Origin: Hymenopus coronatus
Taxonomy: Eukaryota; Arthropoda; Insecta; Mantodea; Hymenopodidae
Length of the DNA stretch: 64,000 nt
Assembly: GCA_030762935.1 (NCBI GenBank)
Contig: CM060896.1
Location: 17,629,527 to 17,693,526 of the forward strand
Reading direction: 5' to 3'
In this document: positions 11,058 to 22,590 of the stretch, piece by piece
How positions within the stretch are numbered: position 1 is the first letter of the stretch
Layout of the letters: every line of letters begins with the position of its first letter
Translations under genes and position numbers: made by a program
Notes under the pieces: model-generated
The model's database searches: none
What the model saw: the letters and a program-made list of their open reading frames with translations, nothing else
What the model was told of the DNA's origin: nothing

Positions 11058-11378
11058 TTAGATGTGTTCCATTCACATGACTTTCTCTACATCGCTATGA
11101 CAAATTATTCTTAAAAAGCATATTGTTTTGTCTACTTTATGATAACCGAGATGAACATTAGCAAAAAGTGTCTTAATTACTTGTTTCCTTGTAAGTAGAA
11201 GCTATATAAGGGAATACACAGGCTAAAACGGATGTCAAATCTCTTAAAAGCTGGTTGTCATGTGGTTGAAGTCCGTTTCTATGCAAGCCAAGAGTTTACT
11301 GCTTTCCGAGTGACAAAAGTTTAAGTATTTTCAATCTGAAATAAATAACAAGGAATATCTCAGAAATGGTAAATTCTA

Positions 11379-11419
<41 letters not shown>

Positions 11420-11803
11420 AACGTATATTACATAAATTGTGTGTAATAATGTGATCTACATTTTTTTGTGTAGGAATTTTCTGCCTAACTCTTAAGATTT
11501 ATCAGTTACACAAAACTATTCATTCAGAATAAAGAAATCTTTAGAGGCTATTTCTAGAACATCCAAGATATATATTTTATTTCCAATATCTTTAATATAT
11601 GGTATTTTGATCAACTTTTCGTTTTTGAGTATCGTGTTCACAGATTCACGGACTCACACATGTTTCTGAAAATGTTTCTTTTTTTTATACAAGCTACCCT
11701 AAAACGTGTATTTCCGGTGAAATCTGGGTATCGAATTTTTGAGTGGAATGCAATACCTTCTCTATACACTATGTAGGCACATGGTACGTATAGAGAAAGT
11801 AAG
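11058..11803 (+). repeat. H860 copy with both ends
   Basis: Starts TAGATGTGTTCCATTCACAT and ends TATAGAGAAAGTAAG. An A39 tract at about 11380-11418 has grown at the CGAAAAAAATG position between modules 1 and 2. The G-rich tract and internal palindrome are deleted. Confidence 0.85.
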
Positions 11804-11984
11804 AATTGCATCTAACATCTAAGAGGGTCTACAGCTGAGACTACAACTCGAAAGTACTCGGGAAGCGCTTTTAAAACCAGATTAAGAAAATGAAATACAA
11901 CCACAAATTGATTTCAGGCGTATTTAAAGCTTTCGTTCTCTTAATTACTGGTACTATTCATATATAGCTGGTAAGCACAGTATT

Positions 11985-12302
11985 GGTCGGCTCCTTAGCG
12001 CGGTGGTAGCGCAGCTGCTTACCGAGCGGGAGATTTGGGTTTGATCCCCAGTACAGGCGTGGGGATTTTCCCCCCGCTGAGAGACCTGGCCTGGGGTGCA
12101 TTCAGCCTCGTAAGGTCCCTGGGGGGCCAATTGATGAGCAACTTGATGGAGAAGTAGCGGCTCCAGGTCATGAGGACCGCATTAACCGGTCGGGGGGGGG
12201 GCTCGAGGCGCTGACTACGTCTCGCCCTACTATACCACACCCCATCCATGACGTCAGCGGCCGGGCGGTAGGCCAAGGTTCTCCGTGAGCTGTCGTGCCA
12301 TG
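11985..12302 (+). mobile_element. tRNA-derived SINE, family S-G, GC-rich
   Basis: A-box-like TTAGCGCGGTGGTAGCGCAG, B-box GGGTTTGATCCCC at about 12036-12048, then a GC-rich body. Much more GC-rich than its surroundings. Only one copy in the window. Confidence 0.65.
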
Positions 12303-12331
12303 GAGTTATTATAAGGATAGTACTTTAGTCA

Positions 12332-12400
12332 CCCAAAAAATCTATGTTAAGATTTCACAGGAAATACATGTTTTGGGGTCCTTATGCCAAAATAAAGCAT
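12332..12400 (-). repeat. H860 fragment
   Basis: Only the part from the CACCCAAAAA segment to AAAGCATTTTT. It abuts the hairpin end of the next copy in the same orientation, so it is a nested or tandem remnant. Confidence 0.65.
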
Positions 12401-13170
12401 TTTTACTTTCTCTAACACGTATTTACGATGTTCATGGTAGATAGAGAAGGTATGTATTTCACCTCAAATACTGCCCAAATGACCTAGTTGTCGACGGGCC
12501 CTTAAACACTACACACACTTCACCTCAAATTTGATACCGAGATTTCATCAGAAATGATGTTTTGAGTTCCCCAAACCCAAAGAAAGCATTTTTAGAAACA
12601 TGGCCTGAGCGTGTGACTGTGGACAGCATTGCTCAAAAATGAAAAGTTGGTTAAATACCAAACTTGGAATTTAAGTTCAGTATTTTACAAGGACGAGACA
12701 CGAAGATTGTCAAGAAAATCGCAGCCCTCAACTATCCTTTATGTAGAACATTTTTAAAAAATTTTTGATTTTTCTCAAAAATGGGCCTAACTATTTTGAT
12801 TATATGACAAACGAAATGTATATATTTAATTTTCTACTAATAGATTTGAAGGCCTCTTCATTCTAGAGGACTTTTGTATAACTTACAAACCCTGAGAGAC
12901 AGACAAAAACTTAATACACAAAGTGTGTAGATCTCATTAAAACACACAATTTATGTCATAACCATTTCCGTGATATTCCTTGCTATTGGTTTCAGTTTTG
13001 AAGTACTTGAACTTTTCTCAAGCGGGAAGTAAAATTTAGTTTCATCTCTTTTGTTTTACTCCCGGGAAAGCAAAAAAGAACCCAATTTAAACTATTCCAC
13101 GTAGCGATAGTTTTTAAAAGATTTTACTATCGCTTTAGCTACTGTATTCCCTTATTTCTCTTCTACAAAA
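12401..13170 (-). repeat. H860 copy, near full length
   Basis: Hairpin end at 12402-12450 with an insertion of about 80 bp just inside it. Internal palindrome diverged (ACCAAACTTGGAATTTAAG). Stops inside module 1. Confidence 0.75.
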
Positions 13171-13371
13171 TGTCAATGAAATAATTTAAAAACTGCGTTT
13201 AAATATTTAAACAATTCTGAAATAATCACGACAGCGACAGGGAATGTGTGCATTTTATAGAGTAATACATAATGTTAACAATCTTTATACGTTACAATTA
13301 CATCCATCTTCGAATTATACTTCAGTAACTCTTTTTGAGTTAAATTAATAAGTGTTAAATAGTTAAATAGT

Positions 13372-13566
13372 TTTTCTGGTTGGTCATATCGGACAGTGAA
13401 TAGAATGGGTGAAAGTTATTCGACATTCGCCTTCTCAGGATAAGAAAAACAACAACAAAAAACAAAAAACGTATTCTACCCGTGTGAGTTATCCTCTCAC
13501 CCTTAGTGAGATTCGAATTCACATCCTCTTGAATGTGCTACTCCCACACTAACGAAGTGGGCTAAA
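13372..13566 (-). mobile_element. tRNA-derived SINE, family S-C
   Basis: Inverted copy: GGTCATATCGGACAGTGAAT, then CATTCGCCTTCTCAGGATAAG, B-box complement GAGATTCGAATTC at about 13507-13519. It forms an inverted pair with 13847-14105. Confidence 0.75.
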
Positions 13567-13846
13567 TAACAATATTGTATGAATTTCCGAAACAAATTAA
13601 AGTTATAATAAAGAAAGATAACAACTATGTATAGTTATTAAACTTACAAGGACAAACATTAAATATATATGAAAATTTAATGAGTGCTTACTAAATTACA
13701 TGAAAAGAGGGAGAAGAAGAGGAGGAAAAAGAAGAAAGATGAATTGTGTATGAACTATAGGATGCATATATTAATATGGTATAATCAGGCACTAAAAGGG
13801 ACAATTATTCCTAAGGTGGTGTCTATAATAAATAAAACTAGCATAA
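13567..13846. other. unassigned spacer between inverted SINEs
   Basis: AT-rich, with a purine-rich stretch at about 13704-13740. No gene seen. Confidence 0.4.
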
Positions 13847-14105
13847 GCCCACCTAGATAGTGTGGTGGGAGCGTGTGTGCCTCGTTCGAATTTCGTTTAG
13901 GGTCAGTTAACCGGATTAGGTTTTTTTCGGGGTTTTCCCTTATCCTGAGAAGACGAATGTCGAGTAACTTTAAGCTCCCTGGACCCCGAGATCTCATTTG
14001 AGCATCATTTCACCAATTTCATATATCGTCCGATATGACTAACTAGGTTAAAGTACGTTAAACTAAAGAAAAACAAAAAAACAAAAAAATAAAAACAGAA
14101 AAAAC
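13847..14105 (+). mobile_element. tRNA-derived SINE, family S-C
   Basis: Copy with A-box-like TAGATAGTGTGGTGGGAGC, B-box-like CGTTCGAATTTCG, body CTGAGAAGACGAATGTCGAG and an A-rich AAACAAAAAAAC tail. Confidence 0.75.
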
Positions 14106-14614
14106 AAAACAAACAAGCATACTGGTGCATTAAATTGATGCTTTGTTCAAATACTGCATATGCGTGCAAGATTTAGCATTGAAATATCTTAACACGGTTT
14201 ATTTAAGTAGTGAATCATGTGACTGCAGTCATTTTGGTCTCTTATGCAGGAGGTTTTGCTGTGAACAAGTTGGTTATCAGTTGCTATATAGTCTCCTAAA
14301 CAGAGAACACGGTGTTTGCATATCTGCGATATTTATTATTAGTACCACAGAATATTATTTTCTCATACAATGCGCGACTTTTTAAAATGTTACAATTGTT
14401 GGCCTTGTGGTGGGAATCAATCCGATTTCATTGGGTATTGATACCAGAGTTTTTGATATTATGAGGAGCCTATATGTTTCTAAATAACTATGGGACCAAG
14501 AAAATACCAGCAATATAAACTTTAATCTCCTGTCATTAACCTAATATTACTCTACCATTCTAATAATTCTTTGCCTGTTAAAGGCTACTTATAGGTTGGA
14601 GAATTATCCGGAAG
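14106..14614. other. unassigned, no gene supported
   Basis: A short plus-strand frame (14143-14385) shows no recognisable domain. Confidence 0.4.
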
Positions 14615-14720
14615 AGGAGCGGATGCACAGGCGCCAACGTCTGTAACCCGCATTTTCAGGAGATCTCGAGTTCGATTCCCGGCGACCTCTCCCTCTGACC
14701 AATATATGTATATGTGTGTA
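14615..14720 (+). mobile_element. tRNA-like SINE fragment
   Basis: B-box CGAGTTCGATTCCC at about 14669-14682, followed by ATATATGTATATGTGTGTAT as in the S-I copy at 27911-28060. Head region degraded. Confidence 0.45.
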
Positions 14721-14914
14721 TAAATGTAATGCAAACGGTTGGGATTTATTTTCGCATCTTGCATGCAACTAATTCCGCTTAGACTAAATAATAATTTCTT
14801 TTGTACACTAATTTATTGTAATTAAAATAACATAGAAAGAAAGAAAAGTTTAATAATGTAACACAAAGGAATTATAGGGTAAAGTAACTGTTGTAATTGT
14901 AGAAATGAAAATGA

Positions 14915-14915
<1 letters not shown>

Positions 14916-14965
<50 letters not shown>

Positions 14966-14966
14966 T
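14916..14966. repeat. (TTA)n microsatellite
   Basis: About 17 tandem ATT/TTA units. Confidence 0.95.
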
Positions 14967-15081
14967 ACTAATTTTTCTTTCAGTTACAATTGTGATTTTA
15001 TATGCGATACCTCCAGGTAATTGCAATTGGTCCGAATCAATTATTTCTGTTATCCTAGACAAGGAATTATTATGACGAGCA

Positions 15082-15592
15082 TTAATTTCCTTCCGTACAC
15101 AGCTGAGAAAAAAAAAATGCATTGCTGCATGGTCTTTGCGAACTTGTTGCTGATTTCTTAAGGCGTTTGTTTATATTAAGTGTATCTAAAGAAACAGTAA
15201 CTTTTGAACTGACCATGATTATATTCCAAAGGTTAAGGTCAGAGTCAAGACAACGATAAATTTGTGGCAAAGTATCGCATTTCCTTGATTCTTTCTTGAA
15301 TCTTATTAAGTATTTGAATAAAAAAAACTTTATTGACTTTTCAAAGTATCTGGGTGTTAAGTTTGTGTGCACATCTTGTATTTTCGATTTTATATCTTTA
15401 ATAAAACCTCCTATTTCTGACATTTCTATAAATCTTCTTGTGTGAATAGGAATTATTAGTTTAGTATTAGCAAATAAAGTATTAGATCTTTTTTCATTCA
15501 AATTCCTTGCCAGATATTGTTTTATATTTATTTTAACCACTTGCTTCTTTCCGCAACTGTTCCGGGGTCGATGTGTGATATTCTTCCTCATC
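15082..15592 (-). CDS. unrecognised possible terminal exon, 169 codons
   Basis: The minus strand is open from an AG splice-acceptor-like site (TTTTCTTTCAG ending at 15593, preceded by a pyrimidine tract) to TAA at 15082-15084. Read from the ATG at 15591 it gives 169 residues. Ignoring the acceptor, the frame extends to 15681 (199 residues), adding a hydrophobic TLILFLPLVFSF stretch. Visible features are a basic N-terminal half, cysteines at residues 13, 105, 114, 155 and 165, a segment rich in Phe and Lys at about 80-101, and no transmembrane segment in the 169-residue form. No family was recognised. It is the longest frame in the window apart from LARP6, the mariner and the minisatellite, and it does not overlap a visible repeat. 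It could be the last exon of a gene whose earlier exons lie above 15600 (LARP6 might then sit in its intron), or a chance frame. Confidence 0.35.
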
Positions 15593-15758
15593 CTGAAAGA
15601 AAATACTAGAGGTAAAAAAAGAATAAGCGTTTGGTAGGGATGTGCTTCATGGAAAAGGAAAATAAACCTTTTATATTTCATGCCATTAATACTGCGTTAA
15701 GGAAGGGAAAAAGAGGTTATGGATTCGCTTTTGTTACTCCTAAAACAAAGCTTTTCTG

Positions 15759-15787
15759 TTTTTTTTTTTTTTTTTTTTAATTTTATT
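15759..15787 (-). terminator. AATAAA followed by A20, possible poly(A) site
   Basis: The minus strand reads AATAAAATT followed by 20 A (T20 at 15759-15778). It lies about 1.0 kb past the LARP6 stop. It could be LARP6's polyadenylation signal, or the genomic poly(A) of a retroposed transcript. The A-run begins only 3 bases after the signal, closer than normal cleavage would place it. Confidence 0.35.
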
Positions 15788-16789
15788 TGAGTGGTGGAAG
15801 TTGTTATATGATTCATTTCATTATTTAAACAGATGACTGTTAAAACATTTTACTGACGCGGTATAGAATGCGGTGGTATTGCCAGGAAAACAAATGCAGT
15901 TTTGTAGTTTGTTTAATAGAAAGGGACTGTGAAAAAGATATTTTTATCTACTCGTACGTAAAGCAGCGAGAGATTCAGCAGTGAGTGAACTGATTAATGG
16001 CACGGACTGGATATTCGGGTCAGTGTTCTACAACTTTCCCCCTCTTGGATCCAGTTGACCTAGTCATGTGAAAGGCATTGAGTGCAAGTTTAGTTCGTTA
16101 ACCTCGTATAACACACATAGTGACGCAGCTATCCCAGTAGGTATTACAACTGCTGGAAACCCGTTTTGTTCAGGCAGGGATATCAATGAAATAACAACAC
16201 ACTGTTTTATCGTATTACACATATTTACTTTTCTTTTCGTAACATGAAAATGATATAAAACACCGAATGTTTCACTACATTCAGTCTTTGGTTCAGTTCT
16301 GCCGTTCATTCATGCTACAAAACACACATTATTTACAAGCAATCAAAAACAATCAATCCGTGACTGTCAATAAATATGACTTTGGGCATATCAAATTCTA
16401 TTCTTCATAAGTACATTCTAATCACGTAAAAAATAAGATACTTACAACAACTTGGAGTAAAAGATATTTCGCATTTAACATTTAACATTTAAACTATTTA
16501 CAGTTACTTCAAAATAAACGTACACATATAGATTTTAAGGTAACGTTTTGGAATAAGATCTGAATCTTTATCAAAGTTGATTGAAAATAAATACATAAAT
16601 TAAACTGATGGGATATTAAATTACTTTTATATAAACTAGTTTAAGAACTGTTTAAAAGGGAATGAATGAAAGAAAAATATTTACATTAACAATAAGAATA
16701 AATAAAATCTCAGTTCTGGATTTGAGTCATTCACTTTGATCACTCATTCACCTTCACAAATAAACTATTTACAGGAGATAGGAACACTG
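15788..16789 (-). other. LARP6 3' flank, probable 3' UTR
   Basis: AT-rich, free of visible interspersed repeats, lying between the LARP6 stop and the first AATAAA on that strand. A small minus-strand frame at 16064-16309 shows no recognisable domain and was not called. Confidence 0.4.
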
Positions 16790-18196
16790 TCAGCAGATGC
16801 CGGACACCGGGAGTCGTTCCCGGAACCCCTTATGGAAGCCGCTGCTTCCGTCAGGGCCCATAGGAAACCTTATCACATTTTCTGGAAGATGAGAGACGCC
16901 GCTATTGGATCTTGGACGAGGGGAGGATGTTGAGCAATTGCTGCAATCAGAGCAGCCGGTGTTGCTTCGTGAGCGACCGAACAGGCTCGAACTACTGGTC
17001 TCAGACCCAGAGTCGCGGCTGTAGGTGTATCGGCGTCCGGTCCAGAAGTCTGACGGGGAGCGGTTGGGAGTTCCGCTGCTGGAGGACGAGGATCGCCGTA
17101 GACGCTGTCTGAAATCCAAGGCGCCACCACTACCGCTCCGGGGCCTTAGATCTGACTCCGCCTCCGAACCACTTGCACAGGATGACGAGTACTCCGAGTC
17201 GAAGAAGCGGGCCAAGGCCGTTTTCTTGCTGGGCAGGGACCGCTTCTTGGTACGAGGTTGATCGTTCTGATGATGGTGATTATTATTGTTGTTCTGTACA
17301 GGGGCGTTGAGTTCCACGACTCGTATACCCTGACTGTAACCTCTCCAGTTGCGGTTCTGCATCTGGACCGCTTTTCTCGCCGATTCAGCTTGCACAAATT
17401 CAACGAGGGCACATACGACGCCGTTCAATTCGGGACGCTTCGCTACGAAGCTGCGAACGTCCGCCGGTATGGGATTTCCTGGACGAAGGATGCGGACGAG
17501 GGCGATTTCGCCGTAGCACGAGAAGAGTTCGGCTACGTTCTCTATCGTAGGCTTATCCTGGGGAAGATGCATGGCCACTACGGTCCGGGAGGGTGTAGTC
17601 TCGTCGTACTGGGGAAGAGGAGCCAGACGTCTGAGTTTGGTGCCTGCTTCGTTGATCTGAAGTTTAGTTGAGCGTGTTAAGGCGCTTGCAACGATGCGCC
17701 AGTCTTTGGCGAGGTGTTTCACCCTTTTGAAGCTCGAAATGAGCTTCAGCGAGACGAAACCCTCCTTGTTGCGTTTTACATGTTTTAGAAGGAAGGCATC
17801 CTTGGTGATGTTCACATCGGAGAAGTAAAACTCCACCTGAGTGACGATGCGGTTGGCTAATTCGTCATCAGGGGGTACAAATGGAGGTTCCGAGTGGTCG
17901 ACGACCTCGCAGCCCGAATCTTTGCCCGTCGTTGATCCCGTTTCGGAACCACAGTCGGATTGATCTGCCATGTTGGCTCTTTCGTCATCCCCAGGGTTCG
18001 GCAGATTGGAACTTGACTCTCCCGCGGTACTCGTCTCGTAGGATAGAGAGACATCGCTATCGTTTGACGAAATGCTGTCTCGGGTGTCGGAGTGCTTCAT
18101 GGGAGGCCTAGAGAACATCTCTCCGAGCCCATCCTTGGTTTCCTCGGCTTCTGCTTCGAGGGCGACTTCAGCTATTGCTTCAGTAGGTGCCGGCAT
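16790..18196 (-). CDS. LARP6: La-related protein 6 (LARP6), intronless
   Basis: RNA-binding protein of the La superfamily. LARP6 proteins bind structured mRNAs (collagen mRNA stem-loops in vertebrates) and affect their translation or localisation in the cytoplasm; the insect target is not evident here. From the ATG at 18196 the protein has 468 residues. Residues 1-105 are acidic and Ser-rich, probably disordered. The La motif spans about 108-192 and holds the diagnostic Q120, F123, Y124, F125 of QVEFYFSDVN. An RRM-like domain spans about 203-299 (RTVVAMHLP, then VCALVEF). A Ser/Arg-rich linker with poly-Asn/His at 302-309 follows. A SUZ-C-like motif (FPMGPDGSSGFHKGF) lies at about 444-458. 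That order, La motif, RRM, then C-terminal SUZ-C, defines LARP6. The open frame continues 32 codons upstream without an ATG, so 18196 is the first AUG after the predicted cap site, with A at -3. The coding sequence is far more GC-rich than its surroundings. No intron, stop or frameshift interrupts it. Confidence 0.95.
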   Translation of the reverse strand: MPAPTEAIAEVALEAEAEETKDGLGEMFSRPPMKHSDTRDSISSNDSDVSLSYETSTAGESSSNLPNPGDDERANMADQSDCGSETGSTTGKDSGCEVVDHSEPPFVPPDDELANRIVTQVEFYFSDVNITKDAFLLKHVKRNKEGFVSLKLISSFKRVKHLAKDWRIVASALTRSTKLQINEAGTKLRRLAPLPQYDETTPSRTVVAMHLPQDKPTIENVAELFSCYGEIALVRILRPGNPIPADVRSFVAKRPELNGVVCALVEFVQAESARKAVQMQNRNWRGYSQGIRVVELNAPVQNNNNNHHHQNDQPRTKKRSLPSKKTALARFFDSEYSSSCASGSEAESDLRPRSGSGGALDFRQRLRRSSSSSSGTPNRSPSDFWTGRRYTYSRDSGSETSSSSLFGRSRSNTGCSDCSNCSTSSPRPRSNSGVSHLPENVIRFPMGPDGSSGFHKGFRERLPVSGIC

Positions 18197-18429
18197 CTTG
18201 CAATACTTCAACTGCTGAACACTGACTAGATTCACAAAACTTGTTGTGCAGAACGAAATGTGCAGTTTAAATATCAGCACACGCACTAGCACGCACTACT
18301 GTATCAGTTGGCTGGTTTTCTGTGTCGGTCTGTCGGTCTGCTGGTCGCAGGTTGGTAAAGTAGACCACCGGATCCCCACTACTTGGTGGCGGGATGAATG
18401 TCTGCCGAGATCGTGCTAGCAACCAAACT
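18197..18429 (-). other. predicted LARP6 5' UTR
   Basis: 233 nt from the predicted transcription start to the ATG. It contains no upstream ATG in any frame, which supports the start choice. Assumes no 5' intron. Confidence 0.6.
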
Positions 18430-18461
18430 GAGCGCGCAGCCACTTGCCTTGTCCTTATAAA
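18425..18461 (-). promoter_or_regulatory. LARP6 core promoter: TATA box plus TCAGTT initiator
   Basis: The minus strand has TTTATAAGG at 18461-18453 and CTCAGTTT with its A at 18429. The first T of TATAAG (18459) lies exactly 30 nt upstream of the initiator A, the canonical arthropod spacing. A DPE-like AGACAT begins at +27, one base off the usual place, so it is only weak support. Confidence 0.65.
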
Positions 18462-19179
18462 CCTTCTGCCACCTTCACCGAATTATGGTTTCCCCGCCTC
18501 GGCAGCTGTCACCTCATGCCTCACACATGCGCGCGCGACGTACAAATCCTTAACCAATAATCGATAGTCCTTACTCATACATAACCTGTTGTTCTTGTAT
18601 GGTTTTGATCAAATTTCCGGTTTACGTAATGGTTATCTAGCTATCATCGCTTTTCCGTAGAAAAATTGGATTTTCTCTTATTTTTTGTTGATGTCATGTG
18701 ATTATACTGAAATCATGCTGGCTTGTGTTTTATACTGATCTTTGACACTGTCGCGATAAGTACGTGTGTTTTAACGCAAGTGACATCATTTCATTGATGC
18801 GTTTCTTATAAATCAAATCTTATCTATATCAAGAAAATATCTTTTGTTCTACAACTCTTTCTTTTGTTTGCACTAGTCCATTTCATTGAACTCTTACGTC
18901 AAATGATATAAGATTGTACTCGTGCAAAGTTCGTTTTTGCCTCAGCTAGAAAGTTCCGGGAAACTATTTATCGGAATTTAACTAAAACTGAGAACTTCTT
19001 ACTGAAGCATCTTAATTCGTAATGTCTGTTTCCTTTACTTGTGCATTCCTGAAATGTTATGTGATTATAGAATTGTTATTCGTTTGCAATAAAATTACAA
19101 ACATCTTCTAAACCCGTAAATAACACAGATAAAAAAAAACACATTTAATTACAAGCCTATAATTGTGGAATCCCCATGA

Positions 19180-19220
<41 letters not shown>

Positions 19221-20771
19221 TACTACTACTATTATTATATTTTTTATGTTTCTCCAACCTAATATGGAGCACAGGATATTTTGCGTTTAGGATATCCGCA
19301 AAGCCGCGATACGATTACAGTTAATAAATGCTGCTAAATAATTCCGCTCTGTTGTATTGCTTAATATACAAGTTTTTATATTCTTAATGTTCTTACTCAA
19401 ACAACAAGAATATTTACCTCCAAGGAATTTGATAAATTAATTATTTGGAGCTTTGAAATTATAGAAACCAAAGTGCTGATTTGAATAAGAATGCCTAATC
19501 TGCAATGGTTAGATGCTAAATTGATACAATATATTAATACCTACTATACTGCCCGGAGGCAATTTTATGTAAACAGACACTTTAAACAATACAACTTAAC
19601 TCACATTGAGCAATCGCTACGTTTAGAAAGGTAACATGTCTAGAAAAATAAATGTTGTATGAGACATAAAATTAATTTTATTTCATTTAGACATACATGT
19701 ATGTATTATAATTATATAAAATTATATATAATCTAATATGTGACAAGTTTTAATTTAAGGGAACTGATGGATGAAGCTTGTACGAAAATTGTGTAAACAG
19801 CTCCGTTTTTTTTTTCTAAAATAGTTAAGTTCGGTTCCTTAAATGTGTTTTCGAATGAAAACTTTTTATCCGAGTAAAATTAATAAATGTAAGGATAAAA
19901 ATATCTCTCCCTAGAGGCTCGGCAACACATTTGCAGCTTTCTCACATTTTCCCCTGATTTTTATTTTTGTTGTTGTTTTTTGTTATGGAAGTTTTATAAT
20001 AAAGTTTGCAGATGAATGTTGAATATGCATTTTAAAAATAATAAACTACTTTATACAAATATACATATACAATTTTAAGTCAGTTGTTTGCTAATTTTCA
20101 ATTCTGTTTTCTGAATAATGGATTGCTATACATTTTATTACCTAATTATAATTTTTTATTTAAATATAATTTGAAGTTGAAAGTAATTGTAACGTAGGTA
20201 TAAATATTGTTAAAATTATATATAGCTCTATAATATGCACACATCCCCTGTCGCTCTCGGTACTAAGATGTATTTCAGAGTTGCTTAATTATTTAAAATC
20301 TTTCTTACGGTCCAGTTGTTAAGTTACTCCATTGAAATTTGTAGGTGTGTCCCTATTTTTTAATTAAACTTGCAATACGCTTATTAAAATAAAGATGCAT
20401 GCCAATTTCATCAGCGTTTGATAAATGTTATTTCTGAACAAAGAAAAGAAAAAAAAAAATGAAATTCGAAAAAAAATTAAGTACAATTAATTTAAAAACT
20501 CTATTTGTTAGCAAAAGATTTTTTCAAGCAATATAAAGAATCTTTGAATAATTAAAACTGCAATGTAAGGATAATAAAACACGTACATTTTCTATTTAAA
20601 ATGGATAACTCGAAACCTCTATACACAATATGGCTTTACATGTGTGTGTTTTATGTTCAAAATGCTCAGCTGAGTATACTTTTGGATTTGCAAAATTCAC
20701 TGATTACTTTCCATTTAAGGATAATTGTAAGTGCTAAGCCCTTGTATATCTATTTCAGTATGTTTTTTATT
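18462..20771. other. AT-rich intergenic region upstream of LARP6
   Basis: CpG-containing up to about 18550, then AT-rich. A (TTA)n microsatellite lies at 19180-19238. No gene, tRNA or recognised repeat family was found. It is one of the longest H860-free stretches in the window. Confidence 0.5.
19180..19238. repeat. (TTA)n microsatellite with ACT interruption
   Basis: TTA/ATT units with four ACT units inside. Confidence 0.95.
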
Positions 20772-21588
20772 TCTATTTTCTTTAGCCCATAGGTACAATG
20801 CACATAATGGATAGAGAAGATACTGTATTCCAGCCAAAAATGTTATACCGAGATTTCACCAGAAATATATGTTTTGAGAAAAAAAAGGTCCGTGTGTATG
20901 TGTGTTTGTGCATAGCTCAAAATGAAAAGACCAATCTTTTTATTTATCTTCCAAAGATGCGACATGAAGATTTTCAAATTATCACCCCATTAAAGAATTA
21001 AACTTTTTGTTTTCTCAAAAATGACTCTTAACGATTTTGATTAAATTACCGTATATTAAATATATTTATATGGCAAATAAAACGTATATTTTGAATTTTC
21101 TGGGAATAACATCTGAAGACCTCTTTGTTCTGTATGATTTTGCAAAATTTTGCATAACGGTTAAACTTTTACGATAGTAAAAAAACTTACTGCATAAAAA
21201 TGTAGACCTCTCTAAAATCATAATGTATGTCATATACGTTTTTATGTATAGCTGGCCGTTTCTGAGATATTCAATTTTAGTCTATTTAAACGTTTCTCAA
21301 ACAGCAAGTGACGTTTCGTTTCATCTGTGTTGTTTTATTGCAGGCCATGCAAAGTAAACCGTACTTCAATTGTTTCGCATAGCTTTTAAAAGATTTTACT
21401 ATCGATTTAGCCTAGCGTATTCCCTTAGGTCTCTCCTACTTACAAGGCAACAAGTAATAAGACAATTTCTGCTATTGTGTACTTTGATTAGCATGTCGTA
21501 AATAAAAGAATAATCTTTTGTAAAGAAAGTTGTGTAGCAGCTACAGAAAGGCATATGTACTATGTAATGAAACACAACAGATTTTTTA
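20772..21588 (-). repeat. H860 copy, near full length
   Basis: Hairpin end GTACAATGCACATAATGGATA at about 20793-20813, CATATGTACTATG-type alteration near its other end. Internal palindrome deleted; the GT tract is short. Confidence 0.8.
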
Positions 21589-21807
21589 TTTTGAGTCCTG
21601 TGTTAGAAATAATGAAATTAACAAAATTATCAACACAATTTACCTTCCTTTCTGATATTTCACCTGCGCCTTCGTGGCTCGGTAAATACCATATTCCTGA
21701 AAAAAGTACATGCAGATGGAATATAATTTCTGAATTTTCTATATTAGATTTCTAAAATAGGAATATTTCCGGTGAATGCTGATTTTATCAGATTTCCTAG
21801 TTCTGAA
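21589..21807. other. spacer between inverted H860 copies
   Basis: Mostly unassigned; GAATATTTCCGGTGAATG at about 21761-21778 is a small H860 scrap. Confidence 0.4.
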
Positions 21808-22590
21808 TTTGATGTGCTCCATTCACATGACTAGTGTTACAAATGATTATTCTTTTAGCCACATCGTGGTAATCGAGATATCCATTAGTTGAACTGGTTG
21901 TATTTGTTCCTTCTAAACAGAAACGAAATAAGAATACACTAGGCTAAAGCGATAGCCAATTATTATAAAAAAAACGGTCGCTGTGTAAAATAATTGAAAT
22001 TCGGTTCGCTTTGTAAGGCGAGGAGTAAAACAACGAAAGATAACCTCCCCTTTGAGAAAAGTTTAAGTAGCTTAACATTGAAACCAATAACAAGGAATAC
22101 CCCGGAAATGGTTAACTCTAAAAAAAATGCATATGACATAAATTGTGTGTTTTAACGATATGTATTTCTTTATATAATAATTTTCGTCTTTTGCGTACGA
22201 CTTGCCAATTAAACAAAAGTCATCTAAAATAAACAGCTCTTCAGAGGCTATGTCCAGAAAGTTCAAGTTATACATTTTGTTTGTCATGAGAATATCTTAA
22301 ACATACGGTCTTTTAATGTAAGTTAGAGCTTTTTGAGAAAATAAAAAAAAATTTGAACCTTTTCCATATTTCTATAAAATATTCGTGTCGCAACCTTAGG
22401 AGATATTATACTTGATCCCGCTTTTTGAGTTATCCTGTTCACAGACCCCCGGACATACATACGCACACGGTTTATTTTCCTAAAAATACTTCCCAATACG
22501 TGTATTTCCAGTAAAATATCGGTATTGAATTTTTGGATGAAGTGTAATGCCTTCTCTGGCTATGTACTATATACGAAGTAGAGAAGCTTA
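21808..22590 (+). repeat. H860 copy, near full length
   Basis: Starts TTTGATGTGCTCCATTCACA and ends in a weakened hairpin TATGTACTATATACGAAGTA. It is inverted relative to 20772-21588. Confidence 0.8.

Noticed and set aside
16873..18111. Several frames antisense or out of frame to LARP6
   Set aside because: Overlap the GC-rich LARP6 coding sequence and show no domain.
18197..18292. 32-codon upstream extension of the LARP6 frame
   Set aside because: It starts at GTG, contains no ATG and lies in the predicted 5' UTR; the first AUG is at 18196.
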